DNA of 64,000 nucleotides from Acidobacteriota bacterium (GTDB lineage: Bacteria; Acidobacteriota; Terriglobia; Terriglobales; Acidobacteriaceae): positions 78,271 through 142,270 of the forward strand of contig JAJYVF010000012.1 of the NCBI GenBank assembly GCA_021792135.1. Direction: 5' to 3'. The notes beneath the pieces are model-generated. The model ran no database searches, had not been told where the DNA came from, and saw only the letters and a program-made list of their open reading frames with translations. The translations under genes were made by a program, and so were the position numbers. Below, piece by piece: positions 17,368 to 26,782 of the stretch. The first letter of the stretch is position 1; each line of letters starts with the position of its first letter.

Positions 17368-20199
17368 TCAGCGCAGGCCGGGATTCTTCGAGGCGCTGAT
17401 CAGATTCACCAGCAGCCGATAGCCGCCGGGAACCGCTTCGGGAAGCTGGCGGTAGACGGCATAGGCCATATACAGGTAGATTCCCTTGCCATAACGCGCG
17501 TAGAGCAGGCCGCCCTTTTGCGGATCCTGTCCGGGATCATGCGTCTCGGTCAGCGGCGTGTACTGCGACGGCCAGGACTCGAGGAAGGAGTGACCGCGCT
17601 CCTCGATCCATCCATTAAAGTCGGCCGAAGTGATGTGATTCGGCCAGTTGAAGAGAGCGTTGGCGGGATCGAGCAGCGTGACAGGTGCGTTCTCGTCGAC
17701 GACCTTTTCCGGGTTGCCGCCCAGCGCAAGGGGCGAGGGTGCGGGAAATGCCGTTCGCTGATACTGCACCAGCAGCGTTCCGCCGTTATGCACGTAGCCC
17801 AGGAGGCGCGGGGTAGCAGCCGCAAGATCGGGGCGCGAGGAGTAGGCGCGAATGCCGACGACGATGGCGTCGTAGGCGGCGAGATCGCCGGTGGCGAGAT
17901 CGGAAGGCGTGAGCAGATGCGGGTCAATGCCGATCTCCGCCAGATCCGCGGGGACCAGGTCGCCGGTTCCCATGATGTAGCCGACCCTGAGGCCCGCCGG
18001 GATCTTCACGTCTACGCCGCGCAGCCGGCAGGTGGCCGGGCTGTAGAGGTAATACGGGCGCACGCCCGGGTAGCCGACGGTCGTGAATCCCTGGCTGAAG
18101 CGGGCGTTGCCGCTCTGGGCGACCGCCTCAATGCGGTAATCCCGATCGGCAAACTGGCTGGGGTGCAGCACGAAGCGGAAATCGCGGCCGCTGTGGGCAG
18201 CCAGCCGAAAGGGCGCATCGGCGGGATCGGCGCTCCAGCCGGCGGGAAGGTTCAGGTGGAGCGTGCCGTCGGCTTCGTCCTCCTGCTCATTGCTGACGGT
18301 CACGGAGAAGGGAATCGCGGAGGACCCCAGCGGCGCAACGGCCGCCGCGGCAGGCAGGTTGACGGAAAGCTGCGGCACTACAGCGAGCGGCTGATAGACG
18401 CCGCCGATTCCGTGAACGCGGTGTACGGTCTGGACCACCTGGCCGAGCCGGATGGGCACGCCCATGTAGCGGAACTCCGCCCAGCCGGCGAGCGGATACG
18501 GCGCCAGGGGCTGGTCAATCCAGCGCGGATCGCTGATGTTGTAATACGCCTGCTCGGTGTTGGGGCGGCTGAAGTAAGGCTGCGTCACGCGTGCATCGCG
18601 TGGCACGTAGACGCGGAAGATCGCATCGCCGGCATTGCTGCCGATGGCCTCCAGCCCGGGCGCGCCCAGGCGGGTGATCTGCCAGGGAACACCGTCGTTG
18701 TCCTCGAGCCAGGTGCGGGTGAGCTGCACGGCATCGGGGCGGACGGCCCATGGAGAGGCCGCTGTGACATGCACGCGAACGTCGATCTCCGCTCCGGGAG
18801 TGACGGTCGTCGGCGTATCCTGGGGAACCACCGAGGGCATGGGGTTGGCGCCCGAATCAGTGCGCGGCATGACGAGAGCATTGACCTCGAGGCCGAGAGC
18901 CTCAGCCAGCGCGGTGTTGAACTGCGCCAGCTTGATATTCAGCTCGTGGACAACATTGCCCTTGTCATCCGCGCTGAGCGCGCTGGCGTTCACGGCATCG
19001 ATGAGCTGCTGGGTTGCCTTGTACCCGGCGGCCAGCTCGGGCGCGATCTTCTCGGCATGTGCGGGCAGATCGCTGTACAGGGCGACGTTCACGTGCCGCT
19101 GGATCTGTTTGAGGCCATCGACCAGAAACCCGGTGTCACCGGAGTGCACCAGCGAAGCGATCCCGACCAGCGATGTGTCGATACCCTGGAAGAAGGAATC
19201 TTCCCTGTCCGGGGAGCTTACCCGTGAGCCGTAGCGGTGATAGGAGACATTGACAGGACCCGGAAGCGGGATGGTCCCGCCGCCGTTCTGCGACTTCTGC
19301 AGGCCCCATCCGGTGCGCGCCATCTGGAGATACGACTCGCCGAGGAGCGGGTCCCAGGTCCCTTCGGGAATTTCGACGGTGCTGGCTGGGAAGCTGTTGC
19401 TCCACTGCTTTGTGACGTAGTCGTAGAAGCGGACCGGCGACCACTTGTTGGTGGCATAGTCGAAGATGCCTTTGCTGCTGGGCGTGAAGAAGGGCGTGCG
19501 GGCATAGACCTTGAGCGGCGACCAGGGACGGAGTCCGGCGGCAATCTGATCGGGGCAGACGCTGGGATCGCCGGCGGCGTTGAAGGCTTCCTGATTCATT
19601 TCGCCCGAGACCTGGTGCTGGCCGTGGCCGTCGGTGATGTTTCCTGTGAATGTGGAGGCCAGAACGAGCGGCCGGTATTCGCGGACAACGCGCACCACAT
19701 CGCACAGCACACGCTGCTGGCCCCATTTCTGGTGGGCTTCCTCAATCGTCTTCGAGAAGCCGTAGTCGGCGACGGTGCCGAAAAACTGCTTCGTGCCCGA
19801 GTACTGGTCGGCGAGCAGCAGCTCGTTGGTGCGGATCAGCCCCAGAGCGTCGTCGCTCTCATCGGACATGGCGTTCTGCCCGCCCTCGCCGCGGGTGAGG
19901 GTGAGGATGGCGGTGCGTGCGCCGGCTCCGCGCGATTCCAGCGCCAGCATGCCGCCGTCCTCGTCGTCGGGGTGGGCGACGATGAACAGCAGGCTGGCCC
20001 ACGTGTCGAGCTTGCGCAGCGTCTGGGCGAGGCCGTCGGCGCCGCGATCGGCGGGCAGCGTGTGCGCGTCTGCCGAGGCTTCGATCTGCGTCTGCCAGGG
20101 GACGACCTGCGCGGAGGCAGCCACGCAGAGGGTGGAAACCGTAGCAAGGGCCAGGGCTGACCGGACCCGCCGTGAGCACGAGAGAGGAACGGATGCCAT
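17368..20199 (-). CDS. Secreted PIG-L/LmbE-family deacetylase, large multidomain form
   Basis: 943 residues. A signal peptide (about 1-30, ending AASAQ) is followed by a PIG-L/LmbE domain. Its zinc motif is AHPDDEDGG near residue 65 and it contains TRGEGGQN; the later histidine motif is DGHGQHQ. A long middle section carries a NEW3-like beta sandwich (about 600-680: VTVSNEQEDEADGTL, AGWSADP). The C-terminal part (LAAYDAIVVGIRAY, NGGTLLVQYQRT) resembles a class-I-glutamine-amidotransferase-like fold. The family removes N-acetyl groups from GlcNAc-type substrates; a secreted 940-residue form suggests extracellular or cell-wall glycans. The start is ATG 20199, where the signal peptide begins, although the frame is open to 20880. 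Confidence 0.85.
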   Translation of the reverse strand: MASVPLSCSRRVRSALALATVSTLCVAASAQVVPWQTQIEASADAHTLPADRGADGLAQTLRKLDTWASLLFIVAHPDDEDGGMLALESRGAGARTAILTLTRGEGGQNAMSDESDDALGLIRTNELLLADQYSGTKQFFGTVADYGFSKTIEEAHQKWGQQRVLCDVVRVVREYRPLVLASTFTGNITDGHGQHQVSGEMNQEAFNAAGDPSVCPDQIAAGLRPWSPLKVYARTPFFTPSSKGIFDYATNKWSPVRFYDYVTKQWSNSFPASTVEIPEGTWDPLLGESYLQMARTGWGLQKSQNGGGTIPLPGPVNVSYHRYGSRVSSPDREDSFFQGIDTSLVGIASLVHSGDTGFLVDGLKQIQRHVNVALYSDLPAHAEKIAPELAAGYKATQQLIDAVNASALSADDKGNVVHELNIKLAQFNTALAEALGLEVNALVMPRTDSGANPMPSVVPQDTPTTVTPGAEIDVRVHVTAASPWAVRPDAVQLTRTWLEDNDGVPWQITRLGAPGLEAIGSNAGDAIFRVYVPRDARVTQPYFSRPNTEQAYYNISDPRWIDQPLAPYPLAGWAEFRYMGVPIRLGQVVQTVHRVHGIGGVYQPLAVVPQLSVNLPAAAAVAPLGSSAIPFSVTVSNEQEDEADGTLHLNLPAGWSADPADAPFRLAAHSGRDFRFVLHPSQFADRDYRIEAVAQSGNARFSQGFTTVGYPGVRPYYLYSPATCRLRGVDVKIPAGLRVGYIMGTGDLVPADLAEIGIDPHLLTPSDLATGDLAAYDAIVVGIRAYSSRPDLAAATPRLLGYVHNGGTLLVQYQRTAFPAPSPLALGGNPEKVVDENAPVTLLDPANALFNWPNHITSADFNGWIEERGHSFLESWPSQYTPLTETHDPGQDPQKGGLLYARYGKGIYLYMAYAVYRQLPEAVPGGYRLLVNLISASKNPGLR

Positions 20200-20250
20200 G
20201 AGCGTGACAAGCCAGTGTATCGTGTTGCGATCTGGTACAAAGGGCAGAAC

Positions 20251-21669
20251 ATGGCTAGCCCATCCGCAGCGCCGGCGAATCCCGGCCCGAACTCCCTTCC
20301 GGGCGACGGGCCGCCGCACCTCGAGCGCCGCATCGGGCTGGCCAACGCGGTTACGCTGAACATGATGTACATGATCGGCGTGGGGCCGTTCATCACCCTG
20401 CCGCTGATCGTGACAGCCATGGGTGGATCGCAGGCGCTGCTGGCATGGCTGGTGGGGGCCTTTATCGCGTGCTGCGACGGGCTGGTCTGGGCGGAGCTGG
20501 GCGCGGCGATGCCGGAGGCCGGGGGGTCGTATACCTTCCTGCGCGAGATCTACGGCCGCGAGGGCGCCGGCCGGTACGTTTCCTTTCTGTACATCTTTCA
20601 GCTGGGCTTCAGCGCGCCGCTGTCGATGGCCTCCGGCTGCATTGGATTTGCGGAATTCGCATCCGTGCTGTTTCCGAAGCTGGCCCATCCGTTGTTTGCG
20701 GCCTGGCCTGACGGAGTTCGCTGGACCAATGTGCTGGCCGCCGCGACCTGCCTGGTGATTGTCGGCATGCTCTACCGGGATATCCGCGCCATTCTGCGGA
20801 TGGCGTGGGTGCTGTGGGCCGGCGTGATGACGGCTATGGGCATTGTGCTGGTTGCCGGCCTCACGCATCTGCACCCGCATCTGTTACGAATCCCGCCGCA
20901 TGCCTTCTCGATGAGCCCGGCCTTCTTTGCCGGTCTGGGATCGGCGACGCTGATTGCCACCTACGACTACTGGGGCTACTACAACGTCTGCTTCCTGGGC
21001 GGTGAGATTCGCTCGCCGGGGAAGACGATCCCGCGTGCGGTCCTGATTTCCATTGCCGCCGTCGCTCTGCTGTACATCGCCATGAACATCAGCGTCCTGG
21101 GCGTGGTTCCGGCGCACGAGATGAGCCGCACCGCGGTGGCCGACATGGTGGGGAGAACGCTGGGGCCGCGGGCAGCGATCGGCATCGCCTGCCTGATCAT
21201 GTGGACGGCCTTCTCGTCGGTGTTTGCCTTGCTGATGGGCTACTCGCGCGTGCCCTACGCGGCGGCGCTGGACGGGAACTTCTTCCGCGTCTTCGCGCAT
21301 CTCCATCCCCGGCGGCATTTCCCGGACGTGGCGCTGCTGGCGCTGGGCGCGGCAGCCATGGTGTTCTGTTTTTTCCGCCTTGCGCAGGTGATCGCGGCTC
21401 TGGTGGTGATCCGCATCGTGCTGCAGTATCTGCTGCAGCAGGTGGGCGTGATCCTGCTGCGCGTGCGGCGGCCGAAGATGCCGCGGCCTTTCCGTATGTG
21501 GCTGTATCCGCTGCCCCCGCTGCTGGCGCTCGCGGGCTTCTTTTTCATCCTTGTGTCGCGGCCGGAAGCGCGCCGGGAGTTTCTCTATGCGATTGCGGTC
21601 GCCATCGTCGGGAGCGTCCTCTATTTTGCCCGGGCCAGAAAGCGCGGGGAGTGGCCGTTTACCATTTAG
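20251..21669 (+). CDS. APC-superfamily amino-acid permease
   Basis: 472 residues with about twelve hydrophobic segments. The first helix carries NAVTLNMMYMIGVGPF, a glycine-broken helix I typical of APC transporters, and the second contains WAELGAAMPEAGGSYTF, a family signature. GYYNVCFLGGEIRSPGKTIPRA matches the helix VI-VII region and lies in a conserved part of the protein. It probably imports an amino acid or amine; the substrate cannot be called. ATG 20251 is preceded by AAAGGG. It is divergent from the PIG-L gene. Confidence 0.87.
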   Translation: MASPSAAPANPGPNSLPGDGPPHLERRIGLANAVTLNMMYMIGVGPFITLPLIVTAMGGSQALLAWLVGAFIACCDGLVWAELGAAMPEAGGSYTFLREIYGREGAGRYVSFLYIFQLGFSAPLSMASGCIGFAEFASVLFPKLAHPLFAAWPDGVRWTNVLAAATCLVIVGMLYRDIRAILRMAWVLWAGVMTAMGIVLVAGLTHLHPHLLRIPPHAFSMSPAFFAGLGSATLIATYDYWGYYNVCFLGGEIRSPGKTIPRAVLISIAAVALLYIAMNISVLGVVPAHEMSRTAVADMVGRTLGPRAAIGIACLIMWTAFSSVFALLMGYSRVPYAAALDGNFFRVFAHLHPRRHFPDVALLALGAAAMVFCFFRLAQVIAALVVIRIVLQYLLQQVGVILLRVRRPKMPRPFRMWLYPLPPLLALAGFFFILVSRPEARREFLYAIAVAIVGSVLYFARARKRGEWPFTI

Positions 21670-21686
21670 CTCTGGGGAGGTGTGCC

Positions 21687-22046
21687 GTGGTCGAGTTATC
21701 GATCTTCGAGGGGAAGCTGGTGCTCGACGTTCAGGGAGCCGACAAGCTGTGGGCGCTGAAGAGCTCGCTCGAGATCCCGCTCGAACACATCACCGGGATT
21801 CGCGCCGATCCCGAAATCGCGCGCGGATGGTTCCACGGCATTAGGCTGCCGGGAACTTTTGTGCCGGGGGTGATCACCGCGGGGACCTTCTATCAGCACG
21901 GGCAGCGCCTCTTCTGGGACGTGCACCATCCGGACAAAACCGTTGTGATCGAGCTGCGGGATGAACGCTATAACGAGCTGATTGTCGAAGTAGCCAATCC
22001 GGACGCCGCAGTGCGGCTGGTGGAGTCCATGGGGCCGCGGACGTAG
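21687..22046 (+). CDS. Small conserved-looking protein of unknown function
   Basis: 119 residues, no signal peptide or membrane segment, beta-rich by eye with a short C-terminal helix (DAAVRLVESM). The GTG start at 21687 has a GGGGAGG ribosome-binding site six bases upstream. The pattern of alternating strands ending in one helix is reminiscent of bacterial PH-like domains, but I cannot assign it. It follows the permease by 17 bases and precedes mobA by 3 bases, so it is probably in the same transcript. Confidence 0.7.
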   Translation: MVELSIFEGKLVLDVQGADKLWALKSSLEIPLEHITGIRADPEIARGWFHGIRLPGTFVPGVITAGTFYQHGQRLFWDVHHPDKTVVIELRDERYNELIVEVANPDAAVRLVESMGPRT

Positions 22047-22049
22047 CCT

Positions 22050-22694
22050 GTGAACGCCTTCATTCTGGCCGGCGGGCAAAGCACCCGCATGGGCCGCGAC
22101 AAGGCTCTTCTGGAGTTTCAGCACACGCCGCTAATCGCCCGTGCCGTCGACTGTCTGCGGTCATTACCTCTCAGCGCGAGAATCTGCGGTTCCCGTCCCG
22201 ATCTTGCCCGCTTTGCGCCGGTCATCCCCGATCGTTTTCCGGGCTGTGGTCCGCTCGCCGGCATCGAGGCGGGGCTTGCGGCTACCGACGCCGCCCTGAA
22301 CCTGTTCATCCCTGTCGACATGCCGGACCTCCCGGTGGAATTTCTCCGCTGGATGATCGCCCGCGCCGAGGCGTCGGAGGCTGTGGCGACGATCCCGTGT
22401 CTGGGCGGCCGTGCCCAGCCCCTGTGTGCCATCTACAGCCGCCGCCTCGCGCCGGGGCTGCGCAGCGTGCTGGGGAGCGGCCATTACAAAGTCATGGCGG
22501 CGATTGCGGCGGCTGCCGCGTCCCTTGCTGAGAGAGCCGACTCGTTTCAGATGGAATCCGTGGCGGCTGCTCTTTCGCCGGGGCTGTGGCCGATGAACCC
22601 GCCTCTGCGCCAGTGGTTCCGTAACCTGAATACCCCGGCTGACCTTGAGCTTGAATCCGCACCTGGAGCGGGCGGCCGCAATCCAATAAGCTGA
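22050..22694 (+). CDS. mobA: Molybdenum cofactor guanylyltransferase
   Basis: 214 residues. MobA attaches GMP to molybdopterin to make the guanine-dinucleotide cofactor. The N-terminus has the nucleotidyltransferase signature ILAGGQSTRMGRDKALL. The metal-binding aspartate is in FIPVDMPDLP, and NLNTPADL near the end is typical of the family. The start is GTG. No other molybdenum-cofactor gene is in the window, so its enzyme client is elsewhere. Confidence 0.92.
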   Translation: MNAFILAGGQSTRMGRDKALLEFQHTPLIARAVDCLRSLPLSARICGSRPDLARFAPVIPDRFPGCGPLAGIEAGLAATDAALNLFIPVDMPDLPVEFLRWMIARAEASEAVATIPCLGGRAQPLCAIYSRRLAPGLRSVLGSGHYKVMAAIAAAAASLAERADSFQMESVAAALSPGLWPMNPPLRQWFRNLNTPADLELESAPGAGGRNPIS

Positions 22695-22708
22695 AGCCAG
22701 GAATCCAC

Positions 22709-23521
22709 GTGGCCATTTCTCCCGAAATCCCGGTCGAAGTTGTCTCCGGGGCCAACGGCAGGCCGGAGCGCCAGCCTTATATTGCCTTCGAGCACGTCTG
22801 CAAGTCCTTCGGCAGCCTCGAGGTCCTGCACGACATCAGCTTTCACGTCATACCGGGCGAAACCCTGTGCATCCTGGGCCGCTCCGGCGTCGGCAAATCC
22901 GTCGCATTGCAGCACATCATGGGCTTTCTCAAGGCCGACTCCGGACGCATTCTGGTTGCCGGGGAGGACATCACGCACTACGACGAGCGGCAGATGCAGT
23001 CCATCCGCCGCAAAGTCACCATGGTCTTCCAGAACGGGGCCCTGTTCGACTCGCTGACGGTCGGCGAAAATGTGGCTTTCCCGCTGCGCGAAGGGCGCGG
23101 CCTGGCGGAGGACCAGATTCAGCAGATCGTTCGCGGATTGCTGGAGATGGTGGGCGTTGCCGACATGATGGACCTGCTGCCCTCCGACCTCTCCACCGGC
23201 ATGAAGCGCTCGGTCGCGATTGCCCGCGCCCTGGCGGCTGAGCCGGAAGCGATTCTGTACGACGAGCCCACGACCATGGTCGATCCGCTCATCGCGCGAC
23301 TGCTGGTTGACCTGATCCAGAAGCTGCAGAACCAGCTGAACCTGACCAGCATCGTCGTCACCCACGACATGCGCGTCGCCGAGCGCCTCGCCGATCGTAT
23401 CCTCTTCCTGCACCAGGGCCAGGCTCAGTTCTTCGGCACGATGGAGGAGATGAAGCGCAGCGACGATGAGGTACTCCGGCAGTTCTTTGAACTGGATGAG
23501 CTGAAGCTGCCGCCGGTGTAG
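22709..23521 (+). CDS. ABC transporter ATPase of the MlaF type
   Basis: 270 residues. Walker A GRSGVGKS is at 57-64, the signature is LSTGMKRSVAIARAL, Walker B is AILYDEPT and the switch histidine is in VVTHDM. The signature variant LSTGMKRSV (instead of LSGGQ) and the TTMVDP stretch are typical of MlaF/Ttg2A ATPases, which energise phospholipid or hydrophobic-compound transport between the membranes with MlaE and MlaD. Neither partner gene lies next to it here, so the permease must be encoded elsewhere. The start is GTG 22709 with AGGA upstream. Confidence 0.88.
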   Translation: MAISPEIPVEVVSGANGRPERQPYIAFEHVCKSFGSLEVLHDISFHVIPGETLCILGRSGVGKSVALQHIMGFLKADSGRILVAGEDITHYDERQMQSIRRKVTMVFQNGALFDSLTVGENVAFPLREGRGLAEDQIQQIVRGLLEMVGVADMMDLLPSDLSTGMKRSVAIARALAAEPEAILYDEPTTMVDPLIARLLVDLIQKLQNQLNLTSIVVTHDMRVAERLADRILFLHQGQAQFFGTMEEMKRSDDEVLRQFFELDELKLPPV

Positions 23522-23608
23522 CCAGGAGACGGCCGGGGTTCTGGCAGTGGCTCGGAAACACCGACCCACCGAAGCGGGCAGCCGGCCCCCCATTGCTACA
23601 CTAAGCTG

Positions 23609-25255
23609 GTGAAGATCGCGCTCGCCCAGATCGATCCCACCGTCGGGGATTTCCGCGGCAACACCGCGAAAATTGTGGACTTTACCCGCCGGGCGCGCGA
23701 GGGCGGCGCCGATCTGGTGCTCTTTCCCGAGCTCGCTGTCTGCGGCTACCCGCCTGCGGATCTGCTGGAGAAATCATCCTTCGTCGCGCGCTGCGGTGAA
23801 GCGGTCTGCGAGATTGCCCGCGCCACCGCCAGGGACTCCATCGGCGTCATTACCGGCTACGTGACTCCGGCCGAGCACGGAGCCGGCAAGCACGTCAGGA
23901 ACTCCGCGGCGCTGCTGCGGCACGGGCACGTCGAGTTCGTGCAGTCCAAGCTGCTGCTGCCCTTCTACGATGTCTTCGACGAGCAGCGCTACTTCGCTCC
24001 CGCCACCCGGCAGCGCGTCTGCCATCTGGACGGGCATCCTGTCGCGCTCACCATCTGCGAAGACGCGTGGAATGACAAGAGCTTCTGGGAGAACCGTCTC
24101 TACGCCGTCGATCCGGTCGAGGAGCTGATACGCCAGGGCGCGGGCCTGATCCTGAACATCTCCGCCTCGCCCTGGTGGCGCGACAAACGCGGGCTCCGCC
24201 GCGAGATGCTGGCGGCCATTGCCAGGCGCAACCGCGTTCCGGTCGCCATGGTCAACCAGGTGGGCGGGAACGACAGCCTGATTTTCGATGGCTCCAGCAT
24301 GGTCTTCGGGCCCGACGGGGAGGTCATCGCCCAGGCCAGGAGCTTCGATGAGGACCTGATCTTCGCGGATCTCGACACATTCTCCGGCGAACTGCGCCAG
24401 CAGACCGGCGATGAAGACCAGGCCATGATCGATGCGCTTACGCTGGGCACCCGCGATTACGTCCGCAAGTGCGGATTCTCGCAGGCCGTCGTCGGCCTCT
24501 CCGGCGGCATCGATTCGGCCCTGGTCGCCACGATTGCGGTGCGCGCGCTGGGGCCGGAAAACGTGACGACGCTGGGCATGCCCAGTCCGTATTCCTCGCA
24601 GGGATCCATCGACGACAGCCGCCGGCTGGCCGAAAACCTCGGCATCCGCTACGAAGTCGTCCCCATCAGCGATATCTTCCGGCAGTTCAACCAGGCGCTC
24701 GCGCCGCTCTTTGCCGGCCGGCAGCCGGACATCACCGAGGAGAACATCCAGTCGCGCATCCGCGGCACGCTGCTGATGGCGTTCTCCAATCAATTCAATG
24801 CGCTGGTGCTGACCACCGGCAACAAGAGCGAGATGTCCACGGGCTACTGCACGCTCTACGGCGATATGGTCGGAGCCCTTGCGGTGATCGGCGACGTCTT
24901 CAAAACGCGTGTCTACGGCCTCTGCCGCTGCCTCAACGCGGAAAGGGAAGTGATCCCGCGGGCCATTCTCGAAAAGGCGCCTTCCGCCGAACTGCGCCCC
25001 GGGCAAAAGGATACCGATACGCTGCTCCCCTACGAGCAGCTTGACCCCATCCTCGAAGCGTATGTGGAGCGCTATGAGACTCCCGAAGCCATAGCCGCCG
25101 AACGCAGCCTCGACCTCGACACAGTGCGCGCGGTGGTCAGGATGGTCGAGCGCAGCGAATACAAGCGCCAGCAGGCCGCACCGGTGCTCAAAGTCACCCC
25201 GAAGGCCTTCGGGATGGGGCGCCGGTTTCCCATTGCGGTTAGAGTTCAGGTTTAA
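23609..25255 (+). CDS. nadE: Glutamine-dependent NAD+ synthetase
   Basis: 548 residues with two domains. The N-terminal nitrilase-type glutaminase has triad residues E41 (LFPELA), K114 (SKLLLPFYDVFDE) and C150 (TICEDAW). The C-terminal synthetase has PP-loop SGGIDS at 298-303, followed by TTGNKSEMSTGY. It amidates deamido-NAD using ammonia channelled from glutamine. The start codon is GTG. It complements nadB and nadA found later in the window (the de novo route), although nadC/nadD are not seen. Confidence 0.96.
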   Translation: MKIALAQIDPTVGDFRGNTAKIVDFTRRAREGGADLVLFPELAVCGYPPADLLEKSSFVARCGEAVCEIARATARDSIGVITGYVTPAEHGAGKHVRNSAALLRHGHVEFVQSKLLLPFYDVFDEQRYFAPATRQRVCHLDGHPVALTICEDAWNDKSFWENRLYAVDPVEELIRQGAGLILNISASPWWRDKRGLRREMLAAIARRNRVPVAMVNQVGGNDSLIFDGSSMVFGPDGEVIAQARSFDEDLIFADLDTFSGELRQQTGDEDQAMIDALTLGTRDYVRKCGFSQAVVGLSGGIDSALVATIAVRALGPENVTTLGMPSPYSSQGSIDDSRRLAENLGIRYEVVPISDIFRQFNQALAPLFAGRQPDITEENIQSRIRGTLLMAFSNQFNALVLTTGNKSEMSTGYCTLYGDMVGALAVIGDVFKTRVYGLCRCLNAEREVIPRAILEKAPSAELRPGQKDTDTLLPYEQLDPILEAYVERYETPEAIAAERSLDLDTVRAVVRMVERSEYKRQQAAPVLKVTPKAFGMGRRFPIAVRVQV

Positions 25256-25278
25256 GAATCATGTTCCGAAAGGACGCT

Positions 25279-26232
25279 ATGCAGCTTCGTTCCACCCTCT
25301 GTGCCCTCGCCGCCGTTGCGGCGCTTGCCTTTCCCGCCTCGTCCTTTGCTCAGGCCGCTCCCCCGCCGCAGAACCCCGCCGCTCCGGCCGGGCCGCAGTT
25401 TCCGCCCGTGCAGCCGTCGAACTTCACTGCGGCCGCGCCTGCGAAAGCCGACGTCGAGGCCTTCCTGCACACCTCGTGGGGCTACGATCCGAATCGCGTC
25501 TGGGAGGTCTACGCCATCCAGAAAACGCCGGCCGCCGGCATCAGCAAAGTCGTGGTGCTGGTCGCCGAGAAGCAGAACCCGCAGCAGATCGCGAACCTTA
25601 CCTTCTTTGTGACCCCCGACGGGCGGCACCTCATCTCCCAGGAAGCCGTGCTGGACTTCGGCCCGCGTCCGTACGCCGAAAACTACCGCATCCTGCAGCA
25701 GCGCGCCGACGGCCCCTTCGAGGGCGCAGCCAGCAAGCAGTTTGAGCTGGTGGAGTTTGCCGACTTCCAGTGCCCCCACTGCAAAGAGGCCGAGCCCATC
25801 GCCCAGCGGCTGATGAAGGACTTCCCCCAGGCGCGTTTCGTCTTTGAGACCTTCCCCCTGGTCAACATCCACCCCATGGCTTACAAAGCCGCCGCCTGGG
25901 GCAACTGCGTGGCGCAGCAGAACGGCAGCCCGGCTTTCTTCAAGTACGCGGATTCGGTTTTCGCCGCGCAGAGCGAGCTGGAGGGCCAGGGCGCCGATCA
26001 GGCTCTCCGCAACGCTGCCACTGCCGCCGGCGCCGATCCGGACAAGATCGCCGCCTGCGCCGATTCACCGGCCGGCAAAGCTGCGGTCGATGCCTCCCTG
26101 CGCCTTGCCCAGGATCTGAACGTCGACGAAACGCCGACCCTCTTTATCGACGGTCGCTCGGTTCCGATGATGGCGCTTCCCTACGAGCAGCTGAAGAGGA
26201 TCGTCGAGTACCAGTTCTCGCTGGACAAGTAA
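25279..26232 (+). CDS. Exported DsbA-type thioredoxin-fold protein
   Basis: 317 residues. A signal peptide (about 1-25, ending SSFAQAA) and a proline-rich linker are followed by a small alpha/beta domain (about 50-125). A DsbA-like domain has active site CPHC in FADFQCPHCKEAEP and a cis-proline in VDETPTLFIDG. It is probably a periplasmic thiol oxidoreductase. The ATG at 25279 is preceded by GAAAGGA four bases away; an upstream in-frame ATG at 25261 has no such site. It ends just before a strong terminator. Confidence 0.87.
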   Translation: MQLRSTLCALAAVAALAFPASSFAQAAPPPQNPAAPAGPQFPPVQPSNFTAAAPAKADVEAFLHTSWGYDPNRVWEVYAIQKTPAAGISKVVVLVAEKQNPQQIANLTFFVTPDGRHLISQEAVLDFGPRPYAENYRILQQRADGPFEGAASKQFELVEFADFQCPHCKEAEPIAQRLMKDFPQARFVFETFPLVNIHPMAYKAAAWGNCVAQQNGSPAFFKYADSVFAAQSELEGQGADQALRNAATAAGADPDKIAACADSPAGKAAVDASLRLAQDLNVDETPTLFIDGRSVPMMALPYEQLKRIVEYQFSLDK

Positions 26233-26255
26233 GCGCGAATCGCCGGAAAACCAGC

Positions 26256-26287
26256 GGGGCGGACCCTTCGGAGGTCCGCCCCTTGTT
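26256..26287 (+). terminator. Intrinsic terminator after the DsbA-type gene
   Basis: A ten-base-pair G/C-rich stem, GGGGCGGACC (26256-26265) with GGTCCGCCCC (26273-26282), has a seven-base loop and a short T-rich tail (TTGTT). Confidence 0.82.
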
Positions 26288-26371
26288 CCTGAACCAGATC
26301 TGCCCGGCCCCCGGGAGATTTCCGGCGATTCAGTTGATTTTGCGGTGACCGGGTGGTCGGTGATGGGGCTC

Positions 26372-26782
26372 TCACCGCCCCCGAAAGACCGCCCCATCCA
26401 CAGCCAGGTAGCCTGGGCCGTCGGCCAGGAGCAGCAGGGCCACGGCCAGCAGGCCGAGCGGGAACTCGAAGCCCCCGGGGCCGGTCAACCCGTGGCGCAG
26501 ATGCACTTTGAGGATGGCGACGGTCATGTCGATGGCGACGCCGATGGCGGCAATGGGGGTCAACAGCCCCAGAATGAGCACAATGCCGCCAAAAAGCTCA
26601 GTAAACGCGGCTACATAGCCCAGCCAGTAGGGAAGCCCCATGTGGGCCACCATGTGCGCGAAGGTGTAGAGCGACCCCCGGGGGATCACCTTTATCCAGC
26701 CATGGGCCAGCATGATGGAGCCCAGCGCGAGCCGTCCTGCCAGCGCCGCTGCCGGCCGAAATCGTTCAATATGCGTCTGCAA
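26372..26782 (-). CDS. DoxX-family membrane protein
   Basis: 136 residues with four hydrophobic segments. GRLALGSIMLAHGWIKV and AAFTELFGGIVLILGLLTPIAA are DoxX-type signatures. Family members are small quinone-related or redox-associated membrane proteins of unclear role. The start is TTG 26782 with GGAGGG about eight bases upstream; no better ATG exists. A second DoxX-family gene lies at 39.7 kb, but the two sequences are clearly different. Confidence 0.82.
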   Translation of the reverse strand: MQTHIERFRPAAALAGRLALGSIMLAHGWIKVIPRGSLYTFAHMVAHMGLPYWLGYVAAFTELFGGIVLILGLLTPIAAIGVAIDMTVAILKVHLRHGLTGPGGFEFPLGLLAVALLLLADGPGYLAVDGAVFRGR

